Positions 7,826 to 16,094 of a DNA stretch of 64,000 nt are shown here, piece after piece. The DNA is taken from assembly GCA_018241405.1 (NCBI GenBank), contig JAFEDY010000012.1, positions 87,326 to 151,325 of the forward strand, read 5' to 3'. A program made the position numbers and the translations under genes. The notes under the pieces are model-generated. The model did no database searches. It saw only the letters and a list, made by a program, of their open reading frames with translations, and was not told the DNA's origin. Each line of letters opens with the position of its first letter. Position 1 is the stretch's first letter. The stretch comes from Pseudomonadota bacterium (GTDB lineage Bacteria > Pseudomonadota > Gammaproteobacteria > Burkholderiales > Burkholderiaceae_C).

Positions 7826-8931
7826 CCGACACCATCGACCAGCTCGTCCGCCTGGACAACGCCCCCCATGCCCAGGCCGTGCGCCAGCAGCGCGCCAAGG
7901 CCGTCACCGCCACCCAGGCCTGCGAAGACTTGCTGCTGGCGCCCGATCTGCCCGGCGGCCTGACCCTGGCCGAGCGCCTGGCCGTGGCCCAGGGCGTGGC
8001 AGCCGCCAGCGGTGTGGCGGCGCTGGCCGCGCACTATGGCGCGCGCCTGGCCAGCGTGCCTACGCCGGTGCAGGACGCACGCTGGCGGGCCATCACCCAT
8101 TTCACCGGCCTGCTGGCCACGCGGCCCGCGGCCGCCGACCGCGCCGCCCTGCTGGCCCTGCCCGCGGCCGGCCTGGCCACCGAGGATGTGGTGCTGCTGG
8201 CGCAACTCATAGGCTTTGCCGCCTACCAGGCGCGCCTGGCCGCGGGCGTGGCGGCGCTGGCCGCGCTGGGCCCGGCGGATGCTGCCGCGGCCCAACCCGC
8301 GCCCAGCGCACCCGAGGCGCCCTTCGTGCACCCCGCCCACCTGCCCGCACCCGGCGAGCCGCTGCGCATCAACGGCTACACCAGCGAGACGCTGGACTGG
8401 AAGGCCTGGCTTCCCGTGGTGGACCCGGCCAGCGCCAGCGCCGAGCAGATCGCCGTGCTGGACGCGAGCCACCCCAAGGCACGCACATCCGACTTCTACC
8501 TCACGCTGGCACACCAGCCGCAGGTGCTGGCCGAGCGCTCGCAGGCCTTCAACGCCATCATGTACGCGCCCGGCGGCCTGCCGCGTGCCGAGCGCGAGCT
8601 GGCCACCACCGTGGTCTCGCGCATCAACGGCTGTGTGTACTGCGCGTCGGTGCATGCACAGCGCTTTGAGCAGCTGGCCAAGCGCAACGACGTGATCGCG
8701 CAGGTCTTCACCGACCCCGGCAGTGCCGGCACCCATGCGCGCGAACGCGCCCTCGTACAGGCCAGCGCGGCGCTCACGCATGCGCCCGGCGGGTTCGGGC
8801 CGCAGCACCTGGCCGCGCTGCGCGCCGCAGGCCTGAGCGATCTGGAACTGCTGGATACGGTGCATGCCGTGGCCCTGTTTGCCTGGGCCAACCGCCTGAT
8901 GCTCAACCTGGGCGAGGCCGTACACCCTTAG
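7822..8931 (+). CDS. Two-domain CMD/alkylhydroperoxidase (AhpD-like) protein
   Basis: 369 residues. The N-terminal half (to about residue 160) resembles the CMD-domain family I know as Avi_7170; the C-terminal half resembles the linked alkylhydroperoxidase family Avi_7169. The second half carries the AhpD-type motif INGCVYCASVH, with CxxC and a following His, as needed for thiol peroxidase-like or decarboxylase-like chemistry. The first half has no CxxC. An Ala/Pro linker joins the halves around residue 155. It overlaps the upstream flavoprotein stop by 4 nt. The families are usually encoded as two adjacent genes as far as I recall, so a fusion is of interest; exact family names should be checked. 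Confidence 0.75.
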   Translation: MTDTIDQLVRLDNAPHAQAVRQQRAKAVTATQACEDLLLAPDLPGGLTLAERLAVAQGVAAASGVAALAAHYGARLASVPTPVQDARWRAITHFTGLLATRPAAADRAALLALPAAGLATEDVVLLAQLIGFAAYQARLAAGVAALAALGPADAAAAQPAPSAPEAPFVHPAHLPAPGEPLRINGYTSETLDWKAWLPVVDPASASAEQIAVLDASHPKARTSDFYLTLAHQPQVLAERSQAFNAIMYAPGGLPRAERELATTVVSRINGCVYCASVHAQRFEQLAKRNDVIAQVFTDPGSAGTHARERALVQASAALTHAPGGFGPQHLAALRAAGLSDLELLDTVHAVALFAWANRLMLNLGEAVHP

Positions 8932-8936
8932 ACAGT

Positions 8937-8981
8937 AAATTTGATAGCGCTTTGCGCTTGATGGACGAGCGCTGCAGCCCC
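8937..8981. repeat. Interspersed palindromic repeat, copy A
   Basis: A 45-nt AT-richer element lying exactly in the gap between two convergent genes. It holds two AGCGCT palindromes 22 nt apart (8946-8951 and 8968-8973). By hand alignment it agrees at 30 of 45 positions with the element inside recG (45859 onward), including both hexamers and their spacing. It may act as a bidirectional transcription barrier here. Confidence 0.6.
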
Positions 8982-8989
8982 AACAAGCT

Positions 8990-10276
8990 TCAATGCTCCG
9001 CGCCGGATCCGGCGAACACCGTGAGTACGCCGGTGTAGCCATATAGCCGGTGCGCCGCGATCTCACCCGCAGCAAAGAAGCCCGTGAGTGGCACGTCGCC
9101 CAGTGCCTGGCGCACGATCTTCAGCTCGGCGCTCGGTCCACCAAAATGCGGGCCGCCGCGGCCCGAGCAGCTCACATAGACGGCGCCACAGATGCGGCGT
9201 GCGGGAATCTGCTCGCCGCCATGCACGGAGCCACTGCCCGCGGAAACCTCCTGCGGGGTCTCAAGCTCGGGCGCAAGCTCCTCCCTGATTTCGGCACAGA
9301 TGCGCACCAGGTCGGCGCGCGCTGCGCCCACGTGGCGATGGCAGAAGGCCAGCCGCATGCCCACGTCCACATGATCGGCCAGGGCCACGCCGCCGCGCCC
9401 GACATCCAGGCCCACGATATGGCGCACACGTGTGTCGGCATCGAACTGGCCCTTGTGCTGCGGCAGCGGCGCATCCGCATCCGACAGACCCGCCAGCGTG
9501 GCCCGCACGGCCCGCAGCGCTGTCTGCCTGTCACCCTCCAGGCTCACGTCCAGGTCATCGAGCAGCACATCGAGTGCGGGCCGGCCATCGAGGCTGAGCA
9601 CCACGTTGTCCCGCGCCTCGGTGATGGCAAGCTGGGTGCCAATGGGCTGGCAGCCCTGCGTGACGCGCGACACCAGATCCACCTGATGCCCGAAGGCCAC
9701 TCCCGACAGCCCGCCCGACAGCACGCCACCCGAGGCGCCATCTTCGCCCGCTCGGCAGGCAAACTGCACGCTGCGCCCGCGGCTGGCGGTCACGCCACCA
9801 AACAGGTAGCCGCTGGCCGTACGCTCCGCCATCTCGGCCAGCAGCTCGGCCAGATCGGGCGTATGACCGTCGGCATGTACCAGGGCGGTGTGCGCATCAA
9901 GGCTTTGCCGGCCCGCCTGCGAGGCGCCATGCTGCACAGGCGCCAGGCCCGAAAACACGCGGTACTGCGCAGCAGGCACGTCGCACAACATGAGTGACAG
10001 GGCTGGCTCGTCGAAATACTCGGCGTTGTTGCCGGCCACGCCCACGCCTACCGTGCCGCTCCAGTCGCTGACCGAGGGCAGTCGTGCAGCCAGGTGGTGC
10101 AAGAGTGCCTCGGCATCATCGGCATAGTGGTCGGTGATGTAGAGCAGCCCCAGGCGGGGCGCGTGCGCATAGTGCGGCTGTGCCATCTGTGCCTTGAGCC
10201 GCGCCAGCACCCGCTCGGCCGCCATCTCCCATTGTGGATGGCTGGAAACCGCGTTGGGAAACAGCTTCACGATCAC
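8990..10276 (-). CDS. FIST domain (FIST_N plus FIST_C) sensor protein
   Basis: 428 residues. The N-terminal part (LGLLYITDHYADDAEALLHHLAARLP) and middle glycine patches (GVGVAGNNAEYFDEPALSLML) fit FIST_N. The C-terminal part ending AVYVSCSGRGGPHFGG, then LTGFFAAGEIAAH, is the hallmark of FIST_C. FIST proteins are predicted ligand sensors, often for amino acids, tied to signal transduction; no enzymatic role is established. The frame starts with GTG at 10276 without a strong ribosome site. It lies 28 nt after the PhaM-like gene on the same strand, so the two are probably co-transcribed. Confidence 0.85.
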   Translation of the reverse strand: MIVKLFPNAVSSHPQWEMAAERVLARLKAQMAQPHYAHAPRLGLLYITDHYADDAEALLHHLAARLPSVSDWSGTVGVGVAGNNAEYFDEPALSLMLCDVPAAQYRVFSGLAPVQHGASQAGRQSLDAHTALVHADGHTPDLAELLAEMAERTASGYLFGGVTASRGRSVQFACRAGEDGASGGVLSGGLSGVAFGHQVDLVSRVTQGCQPIGTQLAITEARDNVVLSLDGRPALDVLLDDLDVSLEGDRQTALRAVRATLAGLSDADAPLPQHKGQFDADTRVRHIVGLDVGRGGVALADHVDVGMRLAFCHRHVGAARADLVRICAEIREELAPELETPQEVSAGSGSVHGGEQIPARRICGAVYVSCSGRGGPHFGGPSAELKIVRQALGDVPLTGFFAAGEIAAHRLYGYTGVLTVFAGSGAEH

Positions 10277-10304
10277 CCCCCGATCAACAGGCGGGGCCCT
10301 GCGG

Positions 10305-11096
10305 CTAAGCGGCCGGCTTCTTGGCCGCGGCGCTGGTCTTGCGTGCGGCCGTGCGCGGCTTGGCGGCCGGCTGGGCCGGCGCGGCAGCGGGTGCGGCAGG
10401 CGCTGCAGCCTTGGCCTTGGGCTTGGCCGCTGCGGCGGCCGTCTGCATGCCCTGGGCCGCCATCTGCGTGGCCATGTCGGTGGCCGTCTTGAGCGCGCCG
10501 CTGGCCATCTCGCGCGTGGTCTCGAACGCAGCGCGCTGCACGCTGGCGTCCTTCATTGCGTTGGCGGCCAGTTGCTGGAACTGGCTGGTCAGGGCTCCCC
10601 ACCATTGCACCGGGTCCACCATGCCCGGTGCCACGGGCTGGGCCGTGGTGGATTCGGTCCCTGCTGCCGCCTTGGCGCGAGGTGCAGCAGGGGTTGGTTC
10701 TTCGGGCTGCGGTGCAGGTGCAGGCGCCGGCGCTGGCTGCGGCGCCGCCCTGTGCGCGGACTTGCCGGCGTCACCCGCGCCTTTCATGGCGCCAAAAGCT
10801 CCGACCATGTCCCCCATGGCCACGTTCATGCCCTGCAGCGTGGCCAGCGTCATCTTTTGCACCTCCAGCGCCTGCACCGTGGCGACGAGAGCGCGTGCAT
10901 TCTGCTCAAGCCAGAACTGCACGGCCTTGAGCTCCTGGATGCGCTTGTCGATCTCTTCGACGCTCATCGTAGGCGCCACCCAGCCCGACAACGCTGGCAT
11001 GGCCGGCATGCCGGCCGCGGCGCCCTTGGCCAGGTTCTGCAGGAAGTCAAAGCCCGGGACAAAGCGCCCGAAGCCGAAGGGGGTGGTGTCACTCAT
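10305..11096 (-). CDS. phaM: PhaM-like polyhydroxyalkanoate granule-associated protein
   Basis: 263 residues. The N-terminus (FGRFVPGFDFLQNLAKG), the block WVAPTMSVEEIDKRIQELKAV and the following coiled coil (FWLEQNARAL) match PhaM proteins of beta-proteobacteria. PhaM binds PHB synthase and DNA and ties PHB granules to the nucleoid. The C-terminal tail (about residues 215-263) is rich in Ala, Lys and Pro, ending KTSAAAKKPAA, and is the expected DNA-binding part. A Pro/Ala linker lies near residues 115-145. ATG at 11096 has a GGAG box. It is divergent from an HU gene with a similar basic tail. Confidence 0.82.
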   Translation of the reverse strand: MSDTTPFGFGRFVPGFDFLQNLAKGAAAGMPAMPALSGWVAPTMSVEEIDKRIQELKAVQFWLEQNARALVATVQALEVQKMTLATLQGMNVAMGDMVGAFGAMKGAGDAGKSAHRAAPQPAPAPAPAPQPEEPTPAAPRAKAAAGTESTTAQPVAPGMVDPVQWWGALTSQFQQLAANAMKDASVQRAAFETTREMASGALKTATDMATQMAAQGMQTAAAAAKPKAKAAAPAAPAAAPAQPAAKPRTAARKTSAAAKKPAA

Positions 11097-11320
11097 GGCA
11101 GCTCCTATAAATCGCTCAGGGGATGGAAGGCGACAGCTTACCGCCAATGTGCCGACAAGGCATATGGCAAATCACGCTACAGGCCACGTCCATACGTGGT
11201 TTTCTCGCGTAATCCCGCATGGATAGGACCCCCATGCGCGCATTCACGCCCTAGAATTCCGTGGCCCGCCTCCACGCCCGGCTGGCGTGCACTTCAATAC
11301 TTCTCAGAATTACCAACACC

Positions 11321-11746
11321 ATGGCAACTGCAAAGAAAGCCGCCGCGCCGGCGAAGAAGACCACCACCGCCAAGAAGACCGCGGCTCCCGCCAAAACGGC
11401 ACCCGTGACGAAGACCGCCGCGGCCGCCCTCAAGCCCGTAAAGGACGTTTTCACCAAGACCACGCTGGTGGCGCACCTGGCCACGCAGGCTGGTGTCGAG
11501 CCCAAGGCCGCCAAGGCGGTGCTCGCGGCACTGGAGACGGCCATCCTGGGGTCGGTGCACAAGAAGGGCTCCGGGGAGTTCACGCTGCCCGGTCTGCTGA
11601 AGATCGGCCTGCAGCAGGTGCCGGCCAAGAAGAAGCGCTTCGGCAAGGACCCGTTCACGGGCGAGGAGCGCTGGTTCCCGGCCAAGCCCGCGTCGGTCAA
11701 GATCAAGACCCGCGCCCTCAAGAAACTCAAGGACGCCACACTCTGA
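11321..11746 (+). CDS. HU-family DNA-binding protein with histone-H1-like N-terminal tail
   Basis: 141 residues. The first 40 or so are Ala/Lys/Thr/Pro repeats (ATAKKAAAPAKKTT, TAKKTAAPAKTA), resembling eukaryotic H1 tails. The rest is an HU/IHF fold: FTKTTLVAHLATQAGVEPK for the helices, then GEFTLPGLLKIGLQQV and the arm and C-terminal KKRFGKDPFTGEE with the conserved NPxTGE-like turn changed to DPFTGE. HU proteins with such tails are known in Bordetella and relatives and compact DNA. A strong hairpin terminator follows 18 nt after the stop. It is divergent from the PhaM gene (224-nt gap). Confidence 0.88.
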   Translation: MATAKKAAAPAKKTTTAKKTAAPAKTAPVTKTAAAALKPVKDVFTKTTLVAHLATQAGVEPKAAKAVLAALETAILGSVHKKGSGEFTLPGLLKIGLQQVPAKKKRFGKDPFTGEERWFPAKPASVKIKTRALKKLKDATL

Positions 11747-11764
11747 GTCGCACGGCCTCGACGC

Positions 11765-11792
11765 AAAAGCAGCCCAAGGGCTGCTTTTTTTT
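11765..11792 (+). terminator. Rho-independent terminator after the HU gene
   Basis: A stem of AAAAGCAGCC and GGCTGCTTTT with a 4-nt CAAG loop runs into eight T residues. It begins 18 nt after the HU stop. Because the left arm starts with four A residues it could also act weakly on the opposite strand, where the phosphatase gene ends at 11799. Confidence 0.85.
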
Positions 11793-11798
11793 GAGGCA

Positions 11799-12551
11799 TC
11801 AGACTGCGGTGGGCTGCAAATACAGATCAATCAAACGCCTGTGCGCCGCGCCGTCCAAGCCCAGGCGCCGCTCCAGGTAACGCTGCAAACCGCCGTGGTC
11901 GCGCTCCACGGCGTGCAGCGCGGCCTGGAGGAAATCCTCGCGCACGCGCCAGATCACATTCAGCACCTCTTCGGGTGTGCTGCTCGTGAGGGCCTCAGGC
12001 CGTCGGTACAAGCCGTTGGTGAGCAGATAGTCCTGCATCACCACGTCACGCGGCACGCCCAGCGCCAGCAGAATCAGCGCGGCAGCAAACCCCGTGCGGT
12101 CCTTGCCCGCGGTGCAATGGAATACCAGCGGCGTATCCTCGGCCAGCAACTGCTCGAACAACGCGGCAAACTGGGGCGCGTTGTCGGACACGAACGCACG
12201 ATAGGTGTCCTGCATCAGTTCCACGGCCTTGTGGACCGTCATGCGCTCGCCGGTCTGCGCCATTTCCTTGGCGCGCTGCACCACCGTGGGTTCGATCGGC
12301 AAGGCGTAGTAGCGCACATCGGGCAGCTCATAGGCCTGTGCCGAACTTTCCAGGCGCCCGCGCAGGTCAACGGCACGCGCCAGCCCTAGCGCGGCCAGGC
12401 GCTGCGCATCCTGCACGGTCAGTCCCGCCAGGTGATCGGAGCGAAACAGGCGGCGCCAGCGCACCAGCCGGCCACCCTGGCCCACATAGCCACCAAGATC
12501 GCGAAAATTGGAGGCGCCGACAAGCGGAAGAGAGCGCGAAAAATCATCCAT
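11799..12551 (-). CDS. Tyrosine-protein phosphatase (IphP/Y_phosphatase3 type)
   Basis: 250 residues. The substrate-recognition start NFRDLGGY near residue 15 and the catalytic P-loop FHCTAGKDRTG around residues 140-150 (CX5R, with Cys and Arg present) are both intact. Such enzymes dephosphorylate tyrosine and sometimes phosphoinositide substrates. No signal peptide is visible, so it should be cytoplasmic. ATG at 12551 lies 20 nt below the tRNA terminator, so read-through from the tRNA-fMet transcript is possible; I see no separate promoter. Confidence 0.85.
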   Translation of the reverse strand: MDDFSRSLPLVGASNFRDLGGYVGQGGRLVRWRRLFRSDHLAGLTVQDAQRLAALGLARAVDLRGRLESSAQAYELPDVRYYALPIEPTVVQRAKEMAQTGERMTVHKAVELMQDTYRAFVSDNAPQFAALFEQLLAEDTPLVFHCTAGKDRTGFAAALILLALGVPRDVVMQDYLLTNGLYRRPEALTSSTPEEVLNVIWRVREDFLQAALHAVERDHGGLQRYLERRLGLDGAAHRRLIDLYLQPTAV

Positions 12552-12570
12552 GCCGAGCCTGCACAGGCGT

Positions 12571-12606
12571 AAAAAAAGGGGCTACGACGTTGTCGTAACC
12601 CCTTTT
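12571..12606 (-). terminator. Rho-independent terminator of the tRNA-fMet transcript
   Basis: Read on the minus strand, AAAAGGGG and a TACGAC-type inner stem pair with their complements around a 3-nt loop, with one C-A mismatch, followed by a run of T residues. It begins 6 nt after the CCA end of the tRNA. Confidence 0.85.
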
Positions 12607-12612
12607 ACTGAT

Positions 12613-12689
<77 letters not shown>

Positions 12690-12699
12690 GTAGACAGTT

Positions 12700-12705
12700 A
12701 TTATA
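12700..12705 (-). promoter_or_regulatory. Consensus -10 element (TATAAT) in front of tRNA-fMet
   Basis: A perfect TATAAT on the minus strand lies 10 nt before the mature 5' end of the tRNA and just after the rplQ stop codon. Transcription would begin about 4 nt before the tRNA. The matching -35 region inside the end of rplQ is poor. Confidence 0.55.
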
Positions 12706-12713
12706 GCCGACTT

Positions 12714-13103
12714 TTAGCCTTCTGCGCCGGTGTCGCCAGATTCTTCTGCGCGATCGACCAGCTCAACGAAGGCCATGGGTGCATTGTCGCCCACCCGGAA
12801 GCCCATCTTCAGGATGCGGGTGTAGCCACCGGGACGTGCCTTAAAGCGCGGGCCCAGGTCGTTGAACAGCTTGGTCACGCTGTCACGGTCGCGCAGGCGG
12901 TTGAAGGCCAGGCGGCGGTTGGCGACGGAGTCTTCCTTGGCCAGGGTGATCATGGGTTCGATCACGCGGCGCAGCTCCTTGGCCTTGGGGACGGTGGTCT
13001 TGATGGCCTCGTGCTCGATGAGCGAGTTCATCATGTTCTGCAGCATCGCGAGGCGGTGCGAGCTGGTACGGTTGAGTTTACGGAGGCCGTGTCCGTGGCG
13101 CAT
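12714..13103 (-). CDS. rplQ: 50S ribosomal protein L17
   Basis: 129 residues beginning [21 protein letters not shown], the diagnostic L17 start. L17 binds 23S rRNA near the exit tunnel of the large subunit. It is the last protein gene of the alpha operon, after rpoA, and is followed 24 nt later by tRNA-fMet. Its length matches the family in beta-proteobacteria, with a short acidic tail. Confidence 0.98.
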   Translation of the reverse strand: MRHGHGLRKLNRTSSHRLAMLQNMMNSLIEHEAIKTTVPKAKELRRVIEPMITLAKEDSVANRRLAFNRLRDRDSVTKLFNDLGPRFKARPGGYTRILKMGFRVGDNAPMAFVELVDRAEESGDTGAEG

Positions 13104-13192
13104 GGTGCTTTCCTTATGAATAATAAAATCGGGCAGCCGTATCAGGTACTGCCCGAGGCACTGGCTCTAGCAAAAGAGCCGAAAATTATACC

Positions 13193-14188
13193 TTAACGCT
13201 TGTCGAGACCGGCCGGCGGCCAGTTTTCCAGCTTCATACCCAGCGTGAGGCCGCGCGAGGCCAGGACTTCCTTGATCTCGTTGAGCGACTTGCGGCCCAG
13301 GTTGGGGGTCTTGAGCAGCTCGTTCTCGGTGCGCTGGATGAGGTCGCCGATGTAGTAGATGTTCTCGGCCTTGAGGCAGTTGGCCGAGCGCACCGTGAGT
13401 TCGAGCTCATCCACGGGACGCAGCAGGATCGGGTCGAAAGTGGCGCCACTGGTCGCGCGCGCACCCGTGGCCTGGTTTTCGAAGATCTCGCCGCCGTCGA
13501 GCTGGGCAAACACGGCCAGCTGCTCGACGAGGATCTTGGCGGATGCACGCACGGCCTCCTCGGCTGAGATGGCGCCATTGGTCTCGATCTCCAGAACCAG
13601 CTTGTCCAGGTCGGTACGCTGCTCGACGCGAGCGCTTTCCACCGTGTAGCTCACGCGCTTCACGGGGGAGAAGGACGCGTCCAGCACGATGCGGCCGATG
13701 GACTTGGTGGTCTCGTCGGCAAAGCGGCGCAGATTGCCGGGCACATAGCCGCGGCCCTTCTCGACCTTGATCTGCATGTCCAGCTTGCCGCCGGCAGACA
13801 GGGTGGCGATCACATGGTCGGGGTTGACGATCTCGACGTCGTGCGGCGTCTGGATGTCGCGCGCCGTCACGACACCTTCGCCATCTTTGCGCAGGCTCAG
13901 CGTGACCTCATCGCGGTTGTGGAGCTTGAACACCACGCCCTTGAGGTTCAACAGGATGTTGACCACATCCTCCTGAACGCCGTCGATGGACGAATACTCG
14001 TGCAGGACACCGGCAATCGTCACCTCGGTTGCTGCGTAACCCACCATGGACGAGAGCAGGACGCGGCGGATGGCGTTGCCCAGCGTGTGGCCGTAGCCAC
14101 GCTCGAACGGCTCCAGTTCGACCTTGGCGCGGTTGTGGCCAAGTTGTTCGACGTTGATGGCCTTGGGTTTCAGCAAATTGGTTTGCAT
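13193..14188 (-). CDS. rpoA: RNA polymerase alpha subunit
   Basis: 331 residues. The N-terminal assembly domain (residues 1 to about 235) contains [20 protein letters not shown]. After the linker comes the C-terminal domain with [14 protein letters not shown] and [19 protein letters not shown], which contacts UP elements and activators. It has full length and standard alpha operon order, between rpsD and rplQ. Confidence 0.99.
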   Translation of the reverse strand: MQTNLLKPKAINVEQLGHNRAKVELEPFERGYGHTLGNAIRRVLLSSMVGYAATEVTIAGVLHEYSSIDGVQEDVVNILLNLKGVVFKLHNRDEVTLSLRKDGEGVVTARDIQTPHDVEIVNPDHVIATLSAGGKLDMQIKVEKGRGYVPGNLRRFADETTKSIGRIVLDASFSPVKRVSYTVESARVEQRTDLDKLVLEIETNGAISAEEAVRASAKILVEQLAVFAQLDGGEIFENQATGARATSGATFDPILLRPVDELELTVRSANCLKAENIYYIGDLIQRTENELLKTPNLGRKSLNEIKEVLASRGLTLGMKLENWPPAGLDKR

Positions 14189-14301
14189 GCAGACTTCCTT
14201 CTCAATGCCCCCAGCTCGTTACACCGGTAAGGCTGATGAAGCGCCTAAACCGCGATGCCTCGCGGTTCAGGAACGGTTTACGCTAACAGTGATCGCAAGG
14301 A

Positions 14302-14925
14302 TTAACGCGAATACAACTCAACGATCAGGGATTCGTTGATGTCGGCGCCAAACTGGTCGCGATCGGGCACTTGCTTGAAGGTGCCTTCCACCTTGTCGGC
14401 GCTCACCTCGACCCAGGCGGGCATGCCGACCTGCTGGGCCAGCTGCAGGGCCTCGACAATGCGCGCCTGCTTCTTGGACTTTTCACGCACGGCCACGACG
14501 TCACCCACCTTCACCAGGTAGGAGGCGATGTTGACGCTCTGGCCATTCACGGTGATGGCCTTGTGCGACACCAGCTGGCGCGCCTCGGCTCGCGTGGAGC
14601 CAAAGCCCATGCGGTACACGACGTTGTCCAGGCGGGATTCGAGCAGGGCCAGCAGGTTGGCGCCGGTATTGCCCTTGCGGCGCTCGGCGGCCTCAAAGTA
14701 GCGGCGGAACTGCTTTTCCAGCACGCCGTACATGCGCTTGACCTTTTGCTTCTCGCGCAGCTGCAGGCCGTAGTCGGAGGTACGGGCACCGGAGGTACGG
14801 CCGTGCTGACCGGGCTTGGAGTCGAACTTGGCCTTGTCGGCGATGGAGCGGCGGGCGCTCTTCAGGAACAGGTCGGTGCCTTCACGGCGGGAGAGTTTGG
14901 CCTTGGGGCCGAGGTAACGTGCCAC
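14302..14925 (-). CDS. rpsD: 30S ribosomal protein S4
   Basis: 207 residues from a GTG start at 14925 ([20 protein letters not shown]), with an AAGGA box 8 nt upstream; this gives the usual S4 length. The S4 RNA-binding domain ([23 protein letters not shown]) is intact. No zinc-binding cysteine cluster is present at the N-terminus. S4 nucleates 30S assembly and in enterobacteria represses the alpha operon; its site would be near rpsM. Confidence 0.98.
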   Translation of the reverse strand: MARYLGPKAKLSRREGTDLFLKSARRSIADKAKFDSKPGQHGRTSGARTSDYGLQLREKQKVKRMYGVLEKQFRRYFEAAERRKGNTGANLLALLESRLDNVVYRMGFGSTRAEARQLVSHKAITVNGQSVNIASYLVKVGDVVAVREKSKKQARIVEALQLAQQVGMPAWVEVSADKVEGTFKQVPDRDQFGADINESLIVELYSR

Positions 14926-15015
14926 TTGAATATCCTTGAATTGTCTACTACCGCAGCAGGCTGCGGGAGCCACCATCGCACCAGGCGATCGGTGGCGGTG
15001 GGCTTACTGAAAAAA

Positions 15016-15420
15016 TCAGATGCGGCGGCGCTTTTGCGGGCGGCAGCCGTTGTGCGGAACCGGCGTCACGTCCGAGATGGAGGTGATGCGGATGCCCAGG
15101 GCGCCCAGGGCGCGCACGGAGGACTCGCGGCCGGGACCGGGGCCCTTGATCTCGACGTCCAGATTCTTGATGCCCTGCTCGATGGCGGCACGGCCGGCCA
15201 CTTCAGAGGCCACCTGAGCGGCAAAGGGCGTGGACTTACGCGAGCCCTTGAACCCCTGACCACCCGACGATGCCCACGACAAGGCGTTGCCCTGGCGGTC
15301 GGTGATCGTGATGATGGTGTTGTTGAAGGAGGCGTGCACGTGGGCGATGCCGTCCGACACGTTCTTGCGAACCTTCTTGCGCACACGTTGCGCAGCGTTA
15401 TTGGCGGGAGACTTGGCCAT
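15016..15420 (-). CDS. rpsK: 30S ribosomal protein S11
   Basis: 134 residues. It has the conserved core [21 protein letters not shown] and the C-terminal [19 protein letters not shown]11 sits on the small-subunit platform next to the mRNA exit site. It lies between rpsM (15-nt gap) and rpsD. Confidence 0.99.
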   Translation of the reverse strand: MAKSPANNAAQRVRKKVRKNVSDGIAHVHASFNNTIITITDRQGNALSWASSGGQGFKGSRKSTPFAAQVASEVAGRAAIEQGIKNLDVEIKGPGPGRESSVRALGALGIRITSISDVTPVPHNGCRPQKRRRI

Positions 15421-15435
15421 AGTGATCTTTCAGTC

Positions 15436-15801
15436 TTACTTCTTCAGTGCCGCTGCACCCTTGCGCGGGCCCTTGCGGGTGCGGGCGTTGGTGCGGGTAC
15501 GCTGACCGCGCATCGGCAGACCGCGGCGATGACGGAAACCGCGATAGCAGCCGATGTCCATCAGGCGCTTGATGTTCATCGTGGTTTCGCGGCGCAGGTC
15601 ACCTTCGATGGTGAACTGGGCGATCTGGTCGCGGATCTTCTCCAGATCGGCGTCGGTCAATTCCTTGACCTTCTTGGAATAAGCAATTCCGGTAGCTTCG
15701 CAAATTTTGCGAGCGCGGGTACGCCCAATCCCGTAGATGGCCGTCAGGCCGATCTCGGTGTGTTGATGGGGCGGGATGTTGATACCAGCAATACGTGCCA
15801 T
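15436..15801 (-). CDS. rpsM: 30S ribosomal protein S13
   Basis: 121 residues starting [21 protein letters not shown], with the basic C-terminal tail [21 protein letters not shown]13 sits at the head of the small subunit and contacts the P-site tRNA and the large subunit. It is the first of the alpha operon genes proper and follows rpmJ by 23 nt. Confidence 0.99.
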   Translation of the reverse strand: MARIAGINIPPHQHTEIGLTAIYGIGRTRARKICEATGIAYSKKVKELTDADLEKIRDQIAQFTIEGDLRRETTMNIKRLMDIGCYRGFRHRRGLPMRGQRTRTNARTRKGPRKGAAALKK

Positions 15802-15824
15802 GTTCGTCCTCTAATATTTCCCGA

Positions 15825-15938
15825 TCAACCTTGGCGCTGCTTGTGGCGCTGATCCGTGCAGATCACGCGCACCACACCCTTGCGGCGGATGATCTTGCAG
15901 TTGCGGCAGATTTTCTTGACCGAAGCCGAAACTCTCAT
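15825..15938 (-). CDS. rpmJ: 50S ribosomal protein L36 (zinc-binding form)
   Basis: 37 residues ([15 protein letters not shown] onward, ending RHKQRQG), too short to be found by length alone but unmistakable. The zinc ligands are all present: Cys-x2-Cys, then Cys and His in ICTDQRH, so this is the C+ form. It lies between secY and rpsM. In many relatives infA precedes it; here the 156 nt upstream hold no infA. Confidence 0.97.
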   Translation of the reverse strand: MRVSASVKKICRNCKIIRRKGVVRVICTDQRHKQRQG

Positions 15939-16094
15939 TGCATTCTCCTAAACTCTTGTCCAATCGTTCCGGCCACTTACTCGATCCGCGCGGAACACAA
16001 AACTAGTGCCCGCGATGGATCGAAGGGCATCAATAAACCGGTGCTTCTCTGGCGAACCCGCCACTATAGCGCATTCGCCAAAGACACGTCGGAA

